The notes under the pieces: model-generated
The model's input: the letters and a program-made list of their open reading frames with translations, nothing else
Told to the model about the DNA's origin: nothing
Database searches by the model: none
Position numbers and translations under genes: made by a program
NCBI GenBank assembly: GCA_035610365.1
Contig: CM069432.1
Coordinates: 165,290,035-165,354,034 of the forward strand
Reading direction: 5' to 3'
Length of the DNA stretch: 64,000 nt
From: Aquatica leii
Taxonomy: Eukaryota > Arthropoda > Insecta > Coleoptera > Lampyridae
In this document: piece after piece, positions 10,434-21,180 of the stretch
Layout: each line of letters starts with the position of its first letter
Numbering within the stretch: the stretch's first letter is position 1

Positions 10434-13297
10434 ATGTCTATAGTATCTGCTTTATACCCCGCCAAAAAAAATTCTAGTAGACCATCGTCGTATCCGCATT
10501 TTTATATTGTTTTGAATTGCGATGATATTAAATTTCCCATAACTATAAAAGGTATAAGAGCATTTGAAAAATTTAACAAATTATCTATTAATTTGTATTT
10601 CCGAAACAAATGTTAGATTCATAAATCTTTTCATGCTTCCTTTGAGCTCCAAACCACAGGTGGATGTAAACAATGTATCTGAAGAACAGCTACTCTTTCG
10701 TTTTACTTGGATCAAAAATTTGTCGGCGTTTTTATTTATAAACAACTATCAACCCGTAATCATAAGATTTTTATTTGTGAACGATGTTTAAATTATTTTA
10801 GAACTCAGGAAATAGTAGAAAAACATTAAACTTACTGTATAAACTCTAATAAATGTTGTGTGCGATTGCCGAAACAATCAGAGAAATGCTTATCATTTAA
10901 AAATTATTGTTATCAGGAAAAAGTTCCTTTTGTTATTTATGCTGATTTGGAATATATTCTAGAAAAGTGTAACCATGCAGATTCAAATTTACTCAACACT
11001 GAATCCAAATCATACCAAAAACATATACCGTTTAGTATAGCATATTACTTAAAATGTTCATACTATAATACTTGGTCAAAATTTTGCACCTATCGAGGAA
11101 TCGATAGCATCAATTGATTTGTACGTGAATTAAAAAATATTGTTGATATGTGTTATGAACAACTTGATATGATTGTTCCGATGGGAAAACTGAATTATCA
11201 ACAACATCAAAGTTTCTTAATTTCTAAAGTATGTCAAATATGTAAAAAACCTTTTAATGATGATCAAGTTAGAGTTCGAGATCATAACCATCAAACAGGG
11301 ATTTTCAAAGAAGCCGCTCACCAGAGTTGCAATTTAAACTATAAAGATAAACACTGTATAGCTGTAGTATTTCATAACATAAGTTGATATGACGCACACT
11401 TTATCATTAAAAAACTAACCACATTATTTGAAAGAAACGTTAAACTATTGCCAATAAATAATGAAAAATATATTTCTTTTACGAAATCAATACCAAATAC
11501 AAATAGTTCTCTTAGGTTTATAGATTCTTTCCGTTTTATGTCGCAAAGGTTAGATCGTCTTTCTTCTAATTTGTTAGACGATCAAAAAAAGATTACACAG
11601 TTTTACTGTAATGCTTTAGAAGAGTTTTGTTTATTAAACAAGAAAGGAATATTTCCTTACGATTATGTAGATTCATGGATAAAGTTAGAAGAAACGTGTT
11701 TACCACGTACAGAACATTTCTATAGTCAGTTGAATGATGAAAATATTAGCGATGAAGATTATGCTCATGCTGTAAATGTTTGGAAAGTATTTGGAATTCG
11801 AAATATAGGCGAATATTCTGATTTGTACATAAAAACTGGTGTACTTTTACTAGCTGACGTGTTTGAAACTTTTCGCGAAACTTGTTTAAAAACATATACT
11901 TTAGATCCGTTACACTATTACACTGCCCCCGGATTAACGTTTGATGCTATGTTAAAAATTACAAACATTTCGTTAGAACTTCTCACTGATATTGATGTGG
12001 TTATGTTCGTTGAGAAGGGAATTAGAGGAGGTGTTTCTCAATGTTCCAATAAATACGCTAAAGCAAATAATAAATATATGAAAAATGGTATTGATTCTAC
12101 TATAGATAGTATGTATTTAACGTATTTTGATGTAAATAATTTATATGGAGCGGCCATGTCTCAATATTTACCATACGGAAATTTTGAATTTATAGAAAAT
12201 TTTGATGTTCAAGAAATTTTAAATACTCCTGATGACTTTGTCGTTAGATATATCGTTGAATGTAATTTAGCTTATCCAATTCAGTTACATAATTTACATA
12301 GCGATATGCCATTGCACTTAAACATATGGTTCCTCCGACTTCAAAAACTAAACTTAAAAAACTGTCATTAACTTTGTTTCCAAAAGAACGATATGTCGTT
12401 CACTACAAAAACTTAAAAATGTATTTAAGATTAAGTAAGCAATTAAAGCCCATAGAGTGCTCGAACTTTATCAATCTTCTTGGTTAAAACAATACATAGA
12501 TTTAAATACAAAATTATGCCAACAATCTAAAAATGATTTCGACAAAAATTTTTATAAGTTAATGATTAATGCGATTCACGACAAATGCATGAAAAATGTT
12601 AGAAAACATAGAGATATCAGCTTAGTAACAAAATGGTACGGACGATGGGGAATGCGATTTCTTATCTCGAAACCAAATTTTCACAGCTCAGTTGTATTGG
12701 ATGAATATATGGTTATCGTAGAAATATTAGATAGTTCAAAAAATTTTTTATACGAATTTCATTCTGACTATGTTATAAAGACGTTCGAAAAAAACGTCAA
12801 ATTGTTATATACAGACACCGATAGTTTCATTTATAGCTTTAAAAATATAAACATCTATGAGTATATTATACAAGACAGTCATCGTTTTGACACTTCTGAT
12901 TATGACATTAATAACATAATTAAAAAACAAAAAACAACCGGGATTAATGAAAGATGAAAATAATGGAAAGATAATGCTTGAATTTGCAAGGCTTAGATTA
13001 AAGATGTACTCTTACATTGTTGATGACGATTTTTCTAAAAAATTAATAAAATAATCTAAAGAATCAAAAAAAATTTTGGTCAAATCAATTACCTTTGAAG
13101 ATTATAAAAAATGTCTATTTGATAAAAAAATTTTTGAAGTTGATCAACGACTTAATAAATCTAAGCAACACAATGTCTTTTCAGTTAAACAAAGTAAAAT
13201 TGTTCTTAGTCCTTACGATAACAAACGCATGCCCAGTTTTGATAGTACCGATACAAGACCGTGGGGGTATCTATATCAACCGTTTGGAGGGGATTAA
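10434..13297 (+). pseudogene. Protein-primed family B DNA polymerase of the Polinton
   Basis: The enzyme would replicate the linear transposon. Order of visible parts: SIVSALYPAKKN near the 5' end; ICERCLNYF zinc-finger-like part; exonuclease motif VIYADLEYIL (about 10930); the zinc/HNH-like insert KVCQICKKPF and RDHNHQTG (11230-11300); HYYTAPGLTFDAML (11915); polymerase motif A YFDVNNLYGAAMSQYLPYG (12125); motif B KNFYKLMINA (about 12545); motif C LLYTDTDSFIY (12800); and the C-terminal STDTRPWGY. The catalytic aspartates of motifs A and C remain. In-frame TGA codons near 11116 and 11386, a break near 12360, another near 12945 and a TAA near 13053 disable it. The N-terminal several hundred residues of the family are absent upstream of 10434. 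Confidence 0.9.
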
Positions 13298-13444
13298 ATT
13301 ATAAAATCGTTACTTGTAAAATCTCATACGTTCAGTTGCGATTCTACGGCTTACTACAATTATATCATAAATGTCAGTTTACAAATTGCTTTAGAAGCAC
13401 AACAAGCTAAAGAAAAAGTTTACAACAAATATCTTAAAAATTCA

Positions 13445-13993
13445 ATGCGTTTTAATGTAACAGTTTCTGCAAAAGGAACTCTAGCATTTTTGTTAAAGAA
13501 AATAAACTTTGTTGTTCTAAGCGATATTATTTTTTTTGCCGCATTGTATAAAAATAAATTAAGAGTGGATGACTTGTGTCAACTTTTGAACAAGAGACGA
13601 AGCCTCGACAATTATGTCAACATCATTGTGTCTGTTTGCAGAACAGAAAAATTTGTATCGATAAATTTAAATAAACTAGACGATATATCAGTTCTACATA
13701 GTTTAGAGCGTAATATTTCATTCAAATTGTATATTTTGAAGTTACTATCTAACTTTAACATTATCAATGCTTGTCATTTAAACTATCCTGTCCAAAATAT
13801 TTTAAAAAATCATAAAGATATTAAATCATGTATAGACGAATGTATTTGCAATGCATCATACCTTGCTGATGTTCAAATTCTAAAAAAAATTATTACCGCT
13901 CTTATCTGTCGAAACATATGTTTTAAATTTAATCCTTCAGAAAACGAAAAAACATGCGGAAATATTGTTGTGGATACAGGAGAATATAAGTAA
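13445..13993 (+). CDS. Unrecognised 182-aa Polinton ORF
   Basis: The ORF from ATG 13445 is open to 13993, and the same frame stays open upstream to about 13310 without an earlier ATG, so the true start is uncertain. The protein is helix-rich, with segments such as LRVDDLCQLLNKRRSLDNYV and several cysteines (SCIDECICNAS). No transmembrane segment or catalytic motif is evident. It follows the polymerase directly on the same strand. I do not recognise the family. It does not resemble the Polinton integrase, ATPase or protease. Confidence 0.5.
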   Translation: MRFNVTVSAKGTLAFLLKKINFVVLSDIIFFAALYKNKLRVDDLCQLLNKRRSLDNYVNIIVSVCRTEKFVSINLNKLDDISVLHSLERNISFKLYILKLLSNFNIINACHLNYPVQNILKNHKDIKSCIDECICNASYLADVQILKKIITALICRNICFKFNPSENEKTCGNIVVDTGEYK

Positions 13994-14221
13994 AGGATGC
14001 TGTATTAGGTTGAACATCTGGTCCAGATTCGGCAAAATGGCCTTCCACTAATTTAGAAGATTACAAAGAAACGTTATCTTATCTAATGTTAATTACACAT
14101 TAATAACAATAAAAAACTAGTATTTATATTTTGTTTTATTTTAAACCTTTTGATGTACGTCCTATTTTTACTACCTATCGCAAAATCCTTAAATAATAAT
14201 ACAAAAAAATTACCTACATGA

Positions 14222-15446
14222 TTATACTAATGATATAATATTTTTTATTGGTACATATTTTACAATCCTATCGTGAAGTATTAAACAATATGCGGTTGTT
14301 TTATCTGGAATATTTACATTTGTTTCAAATTTAATTTTAATATCTATAGGACCTCTTTTTAATTCCTCCTTTTGCTTAGAACAGTCTATAACTGAGATTG
14401 GGGCATATCTTTTGAATTCTTCTGGTGTGAATATCGACTCGCTATCTTTGTAAAAGAACGAAGTTTGAAATTCGGTGAATAGTTCATACAACAAAGCATA
14501 CTGGTTGTTTGTAAAATTTAAATTGTCGTAAGGATATACTGCATCATTAAGAAAAACTTTAATATTAGTCAAACTGCAATGATCAAAGCGACTGCAGTCT
14601 TTATTTATTTGATTTTTTCTATCGGTCTGAAAACCAAAAATTATACATTGAGGCTTTTCTATTGAAGATTTAATAGCCCACGTATGTTTTTGTGTTTGTG
14701 GTAATGATGGGTATTGGTGTAATTCTCTACTTCTGAATGGAATAGATAATTCTCTTGCATTTTTAATAATATCGAGCAGTTTTAATTGTTCCTTAATTAA
14801 AACAGATATGTGTGGAACTCGCCAACTGACCTTATGTAGCTGAACTTTGATAGTTTTTATACTGTCATTAACTACTAAAGCGTTAGTATCGGTATTACTG
14901 CGAAGCAACACTAATTCTTGTCTACAATTGATCACTACTTTTTTTAAATCTTTGCACGATCCTAAAATCATTCGAAGAGGTATAACCGCATCAAAATTTC
15001 CTGAAGATATATCCAACAATTTTAAATTGTCTATTGGAAACCAACCACCGTTTTTAAGTGCTTTGCTTTCTTCTGTATTGTACGACACATAACCTTTTAA
15101 AACAAACGTAATTCCCGAATTTCTAACGCGATCAATAACTTTAATTTCTAAGCGAATCTCGTCAAACAAAAAGAAGATACCCATATTAACAAATTGAATA
15201 TTGGGCGTTTGAATCTTTGCGTTTTTATCATCATATGCTTCTACTTTTCCTTGTACATGAAGAAAGCTATATCAAGGTAACTTATATCATTCTTGTTGTT
15301 GTATAGGAATTCTGATTTCCTCGTTGTTCTTAAAGGAACTTGATGCATAAGGTGGACGACTTGGTTTTTCTTTTTGATACCACAATAACATATATTGTGG
15401 TATCAAAAACTGGTGGTTCGTTTACTTTTAAAACTTCGTAATTCAT
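14222..15446 (-). pseudogene. Polinton major capsid protein (double jelly roll)
   Basis: It would form the main shell of the predicted Polinton particle. The minus-strand frame begins at ATG 15446 (MNYEVLKVNEPPVFD). It is broken by frame changes and stops between about 15400 and 15190, and is then open for 320 codons to 14222. Family motifs: EIRIPIQQQ, FLFDEIRLE, GITFVLKGYVS, NGGWFPIDN, WRVPHISVLIKEQLKLL, FDHCSLTNIKVFLN, then AYCLILHDRIVKYVPI at the end. A total near 400 residues fits the family. The long intact C-terminal part contrasts with the heavily damaged polymerase. It is next to the minor capsid gene on the same strand, as is usual. Confidence 0.85.
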
Positions 15447-15624
15447 TTTTACGTTCGTAATTTTAGTCCTGAAGATTCGAGGAATTTTTTATTTTGTTAA
15501 GCGATTGATTTTAGCAGACCGACTGAACAGTTTAGCTTTCTTTTTTAGATTTATATACTTTTTATTGTTTTGGTAATAATAATATGTTTACTCCAATTTT
15601 TATTTTTATTAAACACTATTCCCA

Positions 15625-16020
15625 TTATAATGGTTTATTGTATTTTTTAAGATGTAGCCTAACCGTTATTACCTCTCCTCTAAAATCGACTAAACTTTGA
15701 TCTTGATCCGTTATTTTTATAGTAATTTTGTCTATTTGCTTCGTGTTAATCGGTAAATAAATTACGTTAGTTGGAGTTTCTATAATTTTATATCCTGGTG
15801 GGACTGTATGAAAAAACTCATGAATCACATGCTCTGGCTCGCCGTTTCTGAATAAACTGGTGACGATATTGCATTCTACGCATAACGCGTTTAATTTAAA
15901 AATTTTACAAGGAAAATCTGATGTGTTTCTTCTATTTGCTTTCAGGATTTTAGGTTTGAAACCCAATAAACTAATGATACGCGGGAATTTTAAAAGTTGT
16001 TTACCTAAATAATTATTCAA
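15625..16020 (-). pseudogene. Polinton minor (penton) capsid protein, C-terminal part
   Basis: The 131-aa open frame matches the end of the single-jelly-roll minor capsid protein. Conserved stretches are LCVECNIVTSLFRNGEPEHV, HEFFHTVPPGYKI, VIYLPINTKQIDKITIKI and LVDFRGEVITVRLHLKKY. The usual N-terminal region is not found upstream of 16020, where the sequence becomes a TA-repeat and an ACCGATTT triplicate (16041-16064). The gene is therefore truncated. It lies just upstream of the major capsid gene on the same strand. Confidence 0.82.
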
Positions 16021-16476
16021 TATATATATATATGGTTTTTACCGATTTACCGATTTACCGATTTACAAACCGCCTACTTTAAATGAAGTTTGATTAAAAA
16101 CTCCTTAACAAACCGCATGTATTATCTATGATTTGTGCGCAAACCGCATTACAAACGACGTAAATTGAATGTGGTTAGTTTGCAAACTGATTAATGAACA
16201 GTTTATAGCTTACTGTTTGTTAAAATTCTACTATGTTTGTAAGCTATTCAGTTTGCAGATAATTGTTTTTGTTAAAGGTTTATAAGAAACTGTAGAAGCA
16301 TATTGGATTAGTAAGCAAAAAATAAACGTACGTTAAGGTTCGTCCAGAATGCAAACGTACCATAATTTATCAAATTTATCAAATGAAGAGAAATTAACTA
16401 AAAGTAAAAAAAGTTTGAATTACTAAAACTGGGCGAAATTACGAAGGACAAAGCATTTTTTCCTATAACTAAACGT
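16021..16476 (+). other. Polinton spacer between divergent genes, with short tandem repeat
   Basis: It contains a (TA)n run at 16020-16032, three copies of ACCGATTT at 16041-16064, and then AT-rich sequence with repeated AAACCGC motifs (16056, 16112, 16140 regions). It separates the minus-strand capsid genes from plus-strand ORFs, so it may have held a divergent promoter; no specific promoter element could be assigned. Confidence 0.4.
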
Positions 16477-17438
16477 TTGGAAACTATCTCAGGTCAATTA
16501 AATGCTAAAAATACAAAGTTGTCCTTTGTTAACAATAAAGATGAACAAACACAAAAATACTGTTGCGGAATCTACCCCAGCATGGAGTACAAAACTTCCA
16601 AATCTTCAAAAAAAATTCAATCGTTAAAAGATGAAAAATTACATGAACCAAAAGATCAAAATTATTTTTTATCATAATGCTGCTACAATTTCGAATTTGA
16701 AAGAAGATGTTATAATTTCAGAACCGTCAGTTGATGTACACGATTCTGAATTAGATGATTTAATTGAACATTCGGTAGAAGAATGTAACCAAAATATAGA
16801 AAACATTCTTGATGGCAATATCTCTAATGAATACTTAACAGAGTTTGATGAATTACCTAGAAGATATATAGATGCTATGGTTCATGATAAAAAAAGACAG
16901 CTTGATCACAGAACTGGAATAAGGCATGATAGTTTTTAAGAAAAGTTTTTTATAGGAACATTAGCAGTAGAATTTATTAGATCAGATATAAAAGTAGATG
17001 GAAAAATATACGATAGAACCCCTGGACTGTATGAATTATTTAAAAACACTCCTGTAACGTATACTGAAGGAGATTTGCATATATGTATACAAAGAAATTT
17101 TAGATATTAGTAATGCTTGCAGAAGTAATTTTGATCCTAATAGTCACATACAAGAAACACGATCTGACAAATATAAATCTATTATTGCTCCTCTATATTT
17201 TGTACAGCATGGATATTTAGAAACACCAAAAATATTAGGAAACGGAATGTTTAAAGAAGTTAACAATCATTATACCGATTATGATTATTGGGATGATGCA
17301 AATGAACTAGTTGACAGATTGAGGTTGCTAGTAGCATCCGAAACAGCAAGCCATACAGGTCACACAAACGAAATCGTATCTATTAGAGGAGAACTACGCG
17401 AAGCACAAATAGTTGAATTAGACAATGACTTTACATAA
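16477..17438 (+). pseudogene. Conserved Polinton GTPGL-type protein, frameshifted
   Basis: The first frame (16477-16677, starting METISGQLNAKNTKLSF) continues in a second frame (to 16939) with an acidic helix-rich region and LPRRYIDAMVHDKKRQLDHR. After a stop it resumes as FIGTLAVEFIRSDIKVDGK and TPGLYELFKNTP. It ends YDYWDDANELVDRLRLLVAS and HTGHTNEIVSIRGELREAQI. I recall this C-terminal pattern (GTPGLWELL, WDDPNELVDRLRLL, HTGHxNEI) as a protein repeatedly associated with insect Polintons. Its function is not known to me. At least three frame disruptions are visible. Confidence 0.7.
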
Positions 17439-17778
17439 GTTTGGTCGCCATATAATTAAACATACTCAAATATCTGTTGAAAAAGTACAAAATGATACAC
17501 ATAAAACAATGTTTTGCAACCATATTTTATTATTTCAGACAAACAGACTTCTAGATAATAAATATCTGATATGGTCCGACAAAAGCTCTTATTTATTCCC
17601 ATTGGAAAATGGTATAATTGATAATTTATCTATAAATCTTGAGAACGTTATATTAAAGATAAATGGAAAACCTTATACAAGCGAGCAGGTTACAAATCGT
17701 CGACTTAATTTAGGAGACAAGATATTGTTTGAAGTACGCGATCACGTAAATCAAACTACTACAAGATATTTGCATTAA
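17425..17778 (+). CDS. Unrecognised 117-aa Polinton ORF
   Basis: The ORF starts at 17425, overlapping the end of the GTPGL-type protein by 14 bp in another frame, a compact layout typical of Polinton genes. The protein looks beta-rich: YLIWSDKSSYLFPLENGIID, then LENVILKINGKPYT, then LGDKILFEVRDHVN. No cysteine motif or membrane span is obvious. I do not recognise the family, and structural or virion protein is only a guess from the neighbourhood. It has no internal stop, unlike its neighbours. Confidence 0.5.
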   Translation: MTLHKFGRHIIKHTQISVEKVQNDTHKTMFCNHILLFQTNRLLDNKYLIWSDKSSYLFPLENGIIDNLSINLENVILKINGKPYTSEQVTNRRLNLGDKILFEVRDHVNQTTTRYLH

Positions 17779-18228
17779 GTAATAATTTAAGAAGACGCGC
17801 AAGCAGTGTGTTAAAAATCGTACCATAGCTTTATCTTTCTTGTTTCTCTTTTTTTACCGGTTTGTATCCCCTCTTTTCATAAACTAATAGACTAAGACCT
17901 GCTGCCATCTGCAACATCGAGGTTGTCATGTTGCGAACTTACTTATTTGTTAAGAAGTAGGAGTTGGAACCTTTTCTTATATTTGTGTTTACGTTACCGT
18001 TTACCTGTTCAGAAAAGGTTAATGTCAACACAGCTCAATAATAAACTTAACTTAATTAACTTAAACAATATCATGTTTTATATTTAAAAAAATAAAAAAG
18101 TATGTATATTCAAATATTTATTCACTTTTGTAAAATATAAATCGAAAACATATAAATAGCTTAAACAATCCAAATTAAACTAAAATTTATTTCACATTCC
18201 TGAAAGAATAATTTGATCAATTCATCCT
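17779..18228 (+). other. Polinton spacer, nothing recognised
   Basis: No ORF of note and no motif. The integrase, ATPase and protease expected somewhere in a full Polinton are not here. Confidence 0.45.
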
Positions 18229-18570
18229 TTAACAGATTTTTGACGGAGAATCCATTTGTATCACTCTGTCGCTTATTTTAGAGTCGGCACTTGACGCATT
18301 TGAGCACACACTTTGTGGTCGTACTAGCGTGGCAGGTTCCGGTTCTAGTATCTTCAAAGTATTATAGGACGATACGTCTATAAAACATAAATATTAAAAA
18401 AATACTTATTATTGCTTGTATACTTATACCTTCGTTGAGTGAAATGGAGCTGTAAACTTATACGTCTTCACGGTCATCAATAAATAACAATGGACGTTTT
18501 CTTCCGTTTAATTGATAAACTGCTACATTTGAGTATCTTAGGTTAATGTTCATATCAACAATTACAGCTT
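18229..18570 (-). pseudogene. Two-exon minus-strand relic, unknown protein
   Basis: On the minus strand a pyrimidine tract ending TTTTTTACAG precedes 18570. The first block (18570-18430) reads EAVIVDMNINLRYSNVAVYQ and on to KRPLLFIDD. An in-frame TAA follows DREDV, and the block ends at a donor GAAG|GTATAAG. A 52-bp intron (18429-18378) ends in TTTATAG. The second block (18377-18229) continues in the same phase through ILEPEPATLVRPQSVCSNAS to a stop. Coherent splice signals and phase argue for a real, now broken gene. The family was not recognised. Confidence 0.4.
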
Positions 18571-19111
18571 CTGTAAAAAATTATACTAAATAATCCCAGT
18601 AAGTAAAAAAACATTTAAGTTAGTAGTTTAGAGATAAAATTTTGAAAATGTATTAGTATTTTCAAAATTATTTGTATTGAAGTGTTCTTAGCGTGCTAAA
18701 AGATCATAATAGAATTTTGTCAAATTTTTTTTTTAAACTAAGCATTTATTAGACATGGTGCTAAAAAATGCGACCGTAACATTTAAAAAAACAATATTTT
18801 TACTCGACATATGCCAACATTAGCAAAAAACATTTAAAGCAATGGCCAGAACGATCAATTTAAATATGATTGCAATCACGATGAATCGATCATTATGCAA
18901 AATAATAATCGAGCGTCTATACAATAACGATTGCAATCATGGATGGCTTATAAAATAACAATTGCGGTTGTGGAAAAGAAATCAATACTTTTAATTATTG
19001 CAGAGCTCAAATAAACTTAATCAAAAAAATAAGACAAATAATTTTACATATAATATTTACTTTAATGTATGCAGGTAGTTCAAGGAAAATCATAAAATTT
19101 TGCGTAAGTGG
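18571..19111 (+). other. Polinton right-side spacer
   Basis: AT-rich. The segment 18860-18970 repeats the motif GATTGCAATCA and close variants several times. No gene recognised. Confidence 0.4.
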
Positions 19112-19593
19112 GTAAATTACTTTAAAATCTTGGCATTCGACAATCACTTGCTCCCCAAATTTATCGTCTATTTTACTAAAACACTTTATTTTATACTGCT
19201 CATTTATTAATAGACTTCTAGCACTTAGATAAGGAACCGAATGAGAAGTTTAATTCAAGTTTACAAAAAATCATTCCATCTTAATTTCTTTCTTAAGTTT
19301 ATTGAAATGAATAAGATACTAATATTAAATTTTCACCAATGTTACCGTTACATACATGTAAGAGCATCCCCACCATCACTACGAACTTCCTCGACAGACC
19401 AAAATCCGAGCATACCCGAAACGAAATGTCTCCTACAACCTTTTGCGATTTCCCTACCACCAATGCGAACTATCCCGACTTACCAAATACGAATGCAACT
19501 CGAGCATACCCGAAACGAAACGATAACATCGAAACTTTACGATCTCTTACCGATCTTGCCCAAGTGAGCCAGAACCGGCCCTACTATACTACT
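19112..19593 (-). repeat. Right terminal inverted repeat of the Polinton
   Basis: It is the reverse complement of the left arm, ending CTACTATACTACT at 19593. The adjacent hexamer AATCTG is the right target duplication. Open frames here (19241-19567, 19339-19671) arise from the repeat and are not genes. Confidence 0.9.
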
Positions 19594-20330
19594 AATCTGC
19601 AGTACAATAATACCTGCCACATCGCATATTGTTTTGCTGCATACACCGACCACATTTTATTTAGAGACTAAATATAACTTTCTTAATCACATACGATTGC
19701 ACAGCCGACGCGGTTCTCTATCTTAGATCCATCATTATACACGATGCAATTTGACGAGTACTTTTCTGCTATTGTACAAAAACTGTTTATGTACACCTCA
19801 GCAGGCGTTTACTAAAACTACTTAGATTTAAAAAACTTTAAAATTTATTAAACTTCATGAAGGTACTTTGTTAGAAAATTCTTTCAGTATTTCAGGTAAC
19901 GAGTACTCAATTGCGTTTAAGTACTCCGCAAAACGCATACCAGCTGGTTTTGTGATGGTGGGTTGGCTATAATACAGGTTATATGGTTTTGAGAAGAAAT
20001 TATAGTTGACATGATCGGGGGAAGCTTTTATGCAAGTGGCATATTTAACAAGTAATCTCGTTCGCCTTAAGGTTAACGATCTTAGTCCAGCTTAGTTGTA
20101 TAAGCTTTTTGTTGGTGACGTAGGAAAAGCACCTCGAAAGTATCTAATTCCTATATTTATTTGAGGATCGGATGGGATCTTTGCTTGGTTTTAAAATAGG
20201 AATTACTATGGCTTCTTTCCATTCGTCAGGGGTGTACCGTTATTCCACAGTTTATTGTATATATCTATTTTCACGTATCTTATTCTCTTGTATAGCTTTT
20301 TCTTGTCTGTATATTGGACAATTTCTAGAA
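19594..20330 (-). pseudogene. LINE ORF2 remnant: RT fragment and first half of RNase H
   Basis: Minus-strand reading gives IYNKLWNNGTP followed by EWKEAIVIPILKPSKDP, a reverse-transcriptase motif of I/Jockey LINEs. A connector with ITKPAGMRFAEYLNAIEYSL comes next, then VYNDGSKIENRVGCAIV, the start of RNase H with its first aspartate. The domain runs up to the Polinton junction and resumes in the 7741-8439 half. Most of the endonuclease and RT is missing between this point and ORF1, so the LINE was internally deleted as well as interrupted. Several stops are present. Confidence 0.75.
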
Positions 20331-20984
20331 CGGGACGAGTGATTACCTCTGCAGTTTTCACAAGTGATCGGCTCTTAGCGCGGTGAACCTTCATGTGACG
20401 ATTTTACACAGACATATACTTCTTCATTATTACATCGCACTGTAGTACAACCGAAGTTTTGGCATTTAAAACATCGAATCAAATCAGAAATATATAATCT
20501 AACAGAAAGTGAGTGAAATCCCGCTTTGACCTTCTGAGGTGTCTTCAAATACTCCATTTCTCCTAGTCTTTATCCGCCGGGTTTCGATCACGCCTAAACT
20601 TGAAGTGCTCTCGACTATTTCTTCTACGGAGCTGTTTAGTAACTCTCGACAGGTAACTAAGTCTTTTCTTTGATCTCACTTTTCATAAAGATTAACTTTC
20701 ACTTGTGTTGCGCCTAATTTTGTCACACATTCTAATCGACTGGCTTCTGTCGCAGAAACCGTTTCTATCAGTAATCCTTCCTTAACTTTACGTATTAATT
20801 TGGGTTCTCCAATGTAGTCAAATATCTGTTTGTATATAACAAATGGACTCATTTCCCGTTGTTACTGATTTATCAAAAACACGGTTTTTTTCAAACTTAA
20901 CTCAATCAGAATTAAGCTCATCTCACCGCGACAATACTTCTATAAATAGAGAAACAACTTTTTTTTAAATATCTTTTATAGAGT
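20331..20984 (-). pseudogene. LINE ORF1 (Gag-like RNA-binding protein) remnant
   Basis: On the minus strand, MSPFVIYKQIFDYIGEPKLI through VTKLGATQVKVNLYEK resembles the RRM-like region of I-element ORF1. A stop and frame change follow, then EYLKTPQKVKAGFHSLSVRL and the zinc-knuckle start IRCFKCQNFGCTTVRC. Further knuckles are degraded. Its end sits directly against the RT fragment of ORF2, which indicates an internal deletion. The 5' boundary of the LINE is uncertain. The inverted segment at 20985-21180 may be its 5' untranslated region. Confidence 0.7.
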
Positions 20985-21180
20985 TTAGAATCTGACTTAG
21001 TTCAAAAGTTAATTACCTAACTGTAGTGATTCTTTGTTGCATTATCGTTTACTTTTTTTAATTTTAGATTTTTTTAGCTCTGTTAAAGGTCATTACAAAA
21101 GTCAGCGAAGCATTGGTATCTACGGTTACAAAATCAACGTGGTCTAAACCAGGAAGACGTTCTAATCTCAGTACAGACTC
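20985..21180 (-). repeat. Inverted partner of the 6040-6235 repeat
   Basis: Its reverse complement contains AGAACGTCTTCCTGGTTTAG and CAAAGAATCACTACAG, as in the 6040-6235 copy. Similarity is patchy but continues over about 190 bp. Confidence 0.55.

Larger units (their letters stand above)
8440..19593. mobile_element. Polinton/Maverick virus-like DNA transposon, deleted copy
   Basis: The element is 11,154 bp with terminal inverted repeats of about 490 bp that begin AGTAGTATAGTAGGG on both sides. The flanking hexamers are AATTTG (8434-8439) and AATCTG (19594-19599), a 6-bp target duplication with one mismatch. A 5'-AG terminus and a 6-bp duplication are characteristic of Polintons. Recognisable cargo is protein-primed DNA polymerase B, the double-jelly-roll major capsid protein, the minor capsid protein and the conserved GTPGL protein. 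Most of these carry stops or frameshifts. Retroviral-type integrase, packaging ATPase and adenain-like protease were not found. Full Polintons are typically 15-20 kb, so several kb have been lost. It inserted into a LINE. Confidence 0.92.

Noticed and set aside
18229..18570. Possible FLYWCH-type zinc finger gene
   Set aside because: The phrase QLNGRKRPLLFID has only a loose resemblance, and the required W, C and H residues are absent; kept as unknown.
8440..19593. Search for Polinton integrase, packaging ATPase and cysteine protease
   Set aside because: No integrase DDE pattern, Walker motif or adenain-like His/Cys pattern was seen in any frame, so none is annotated.
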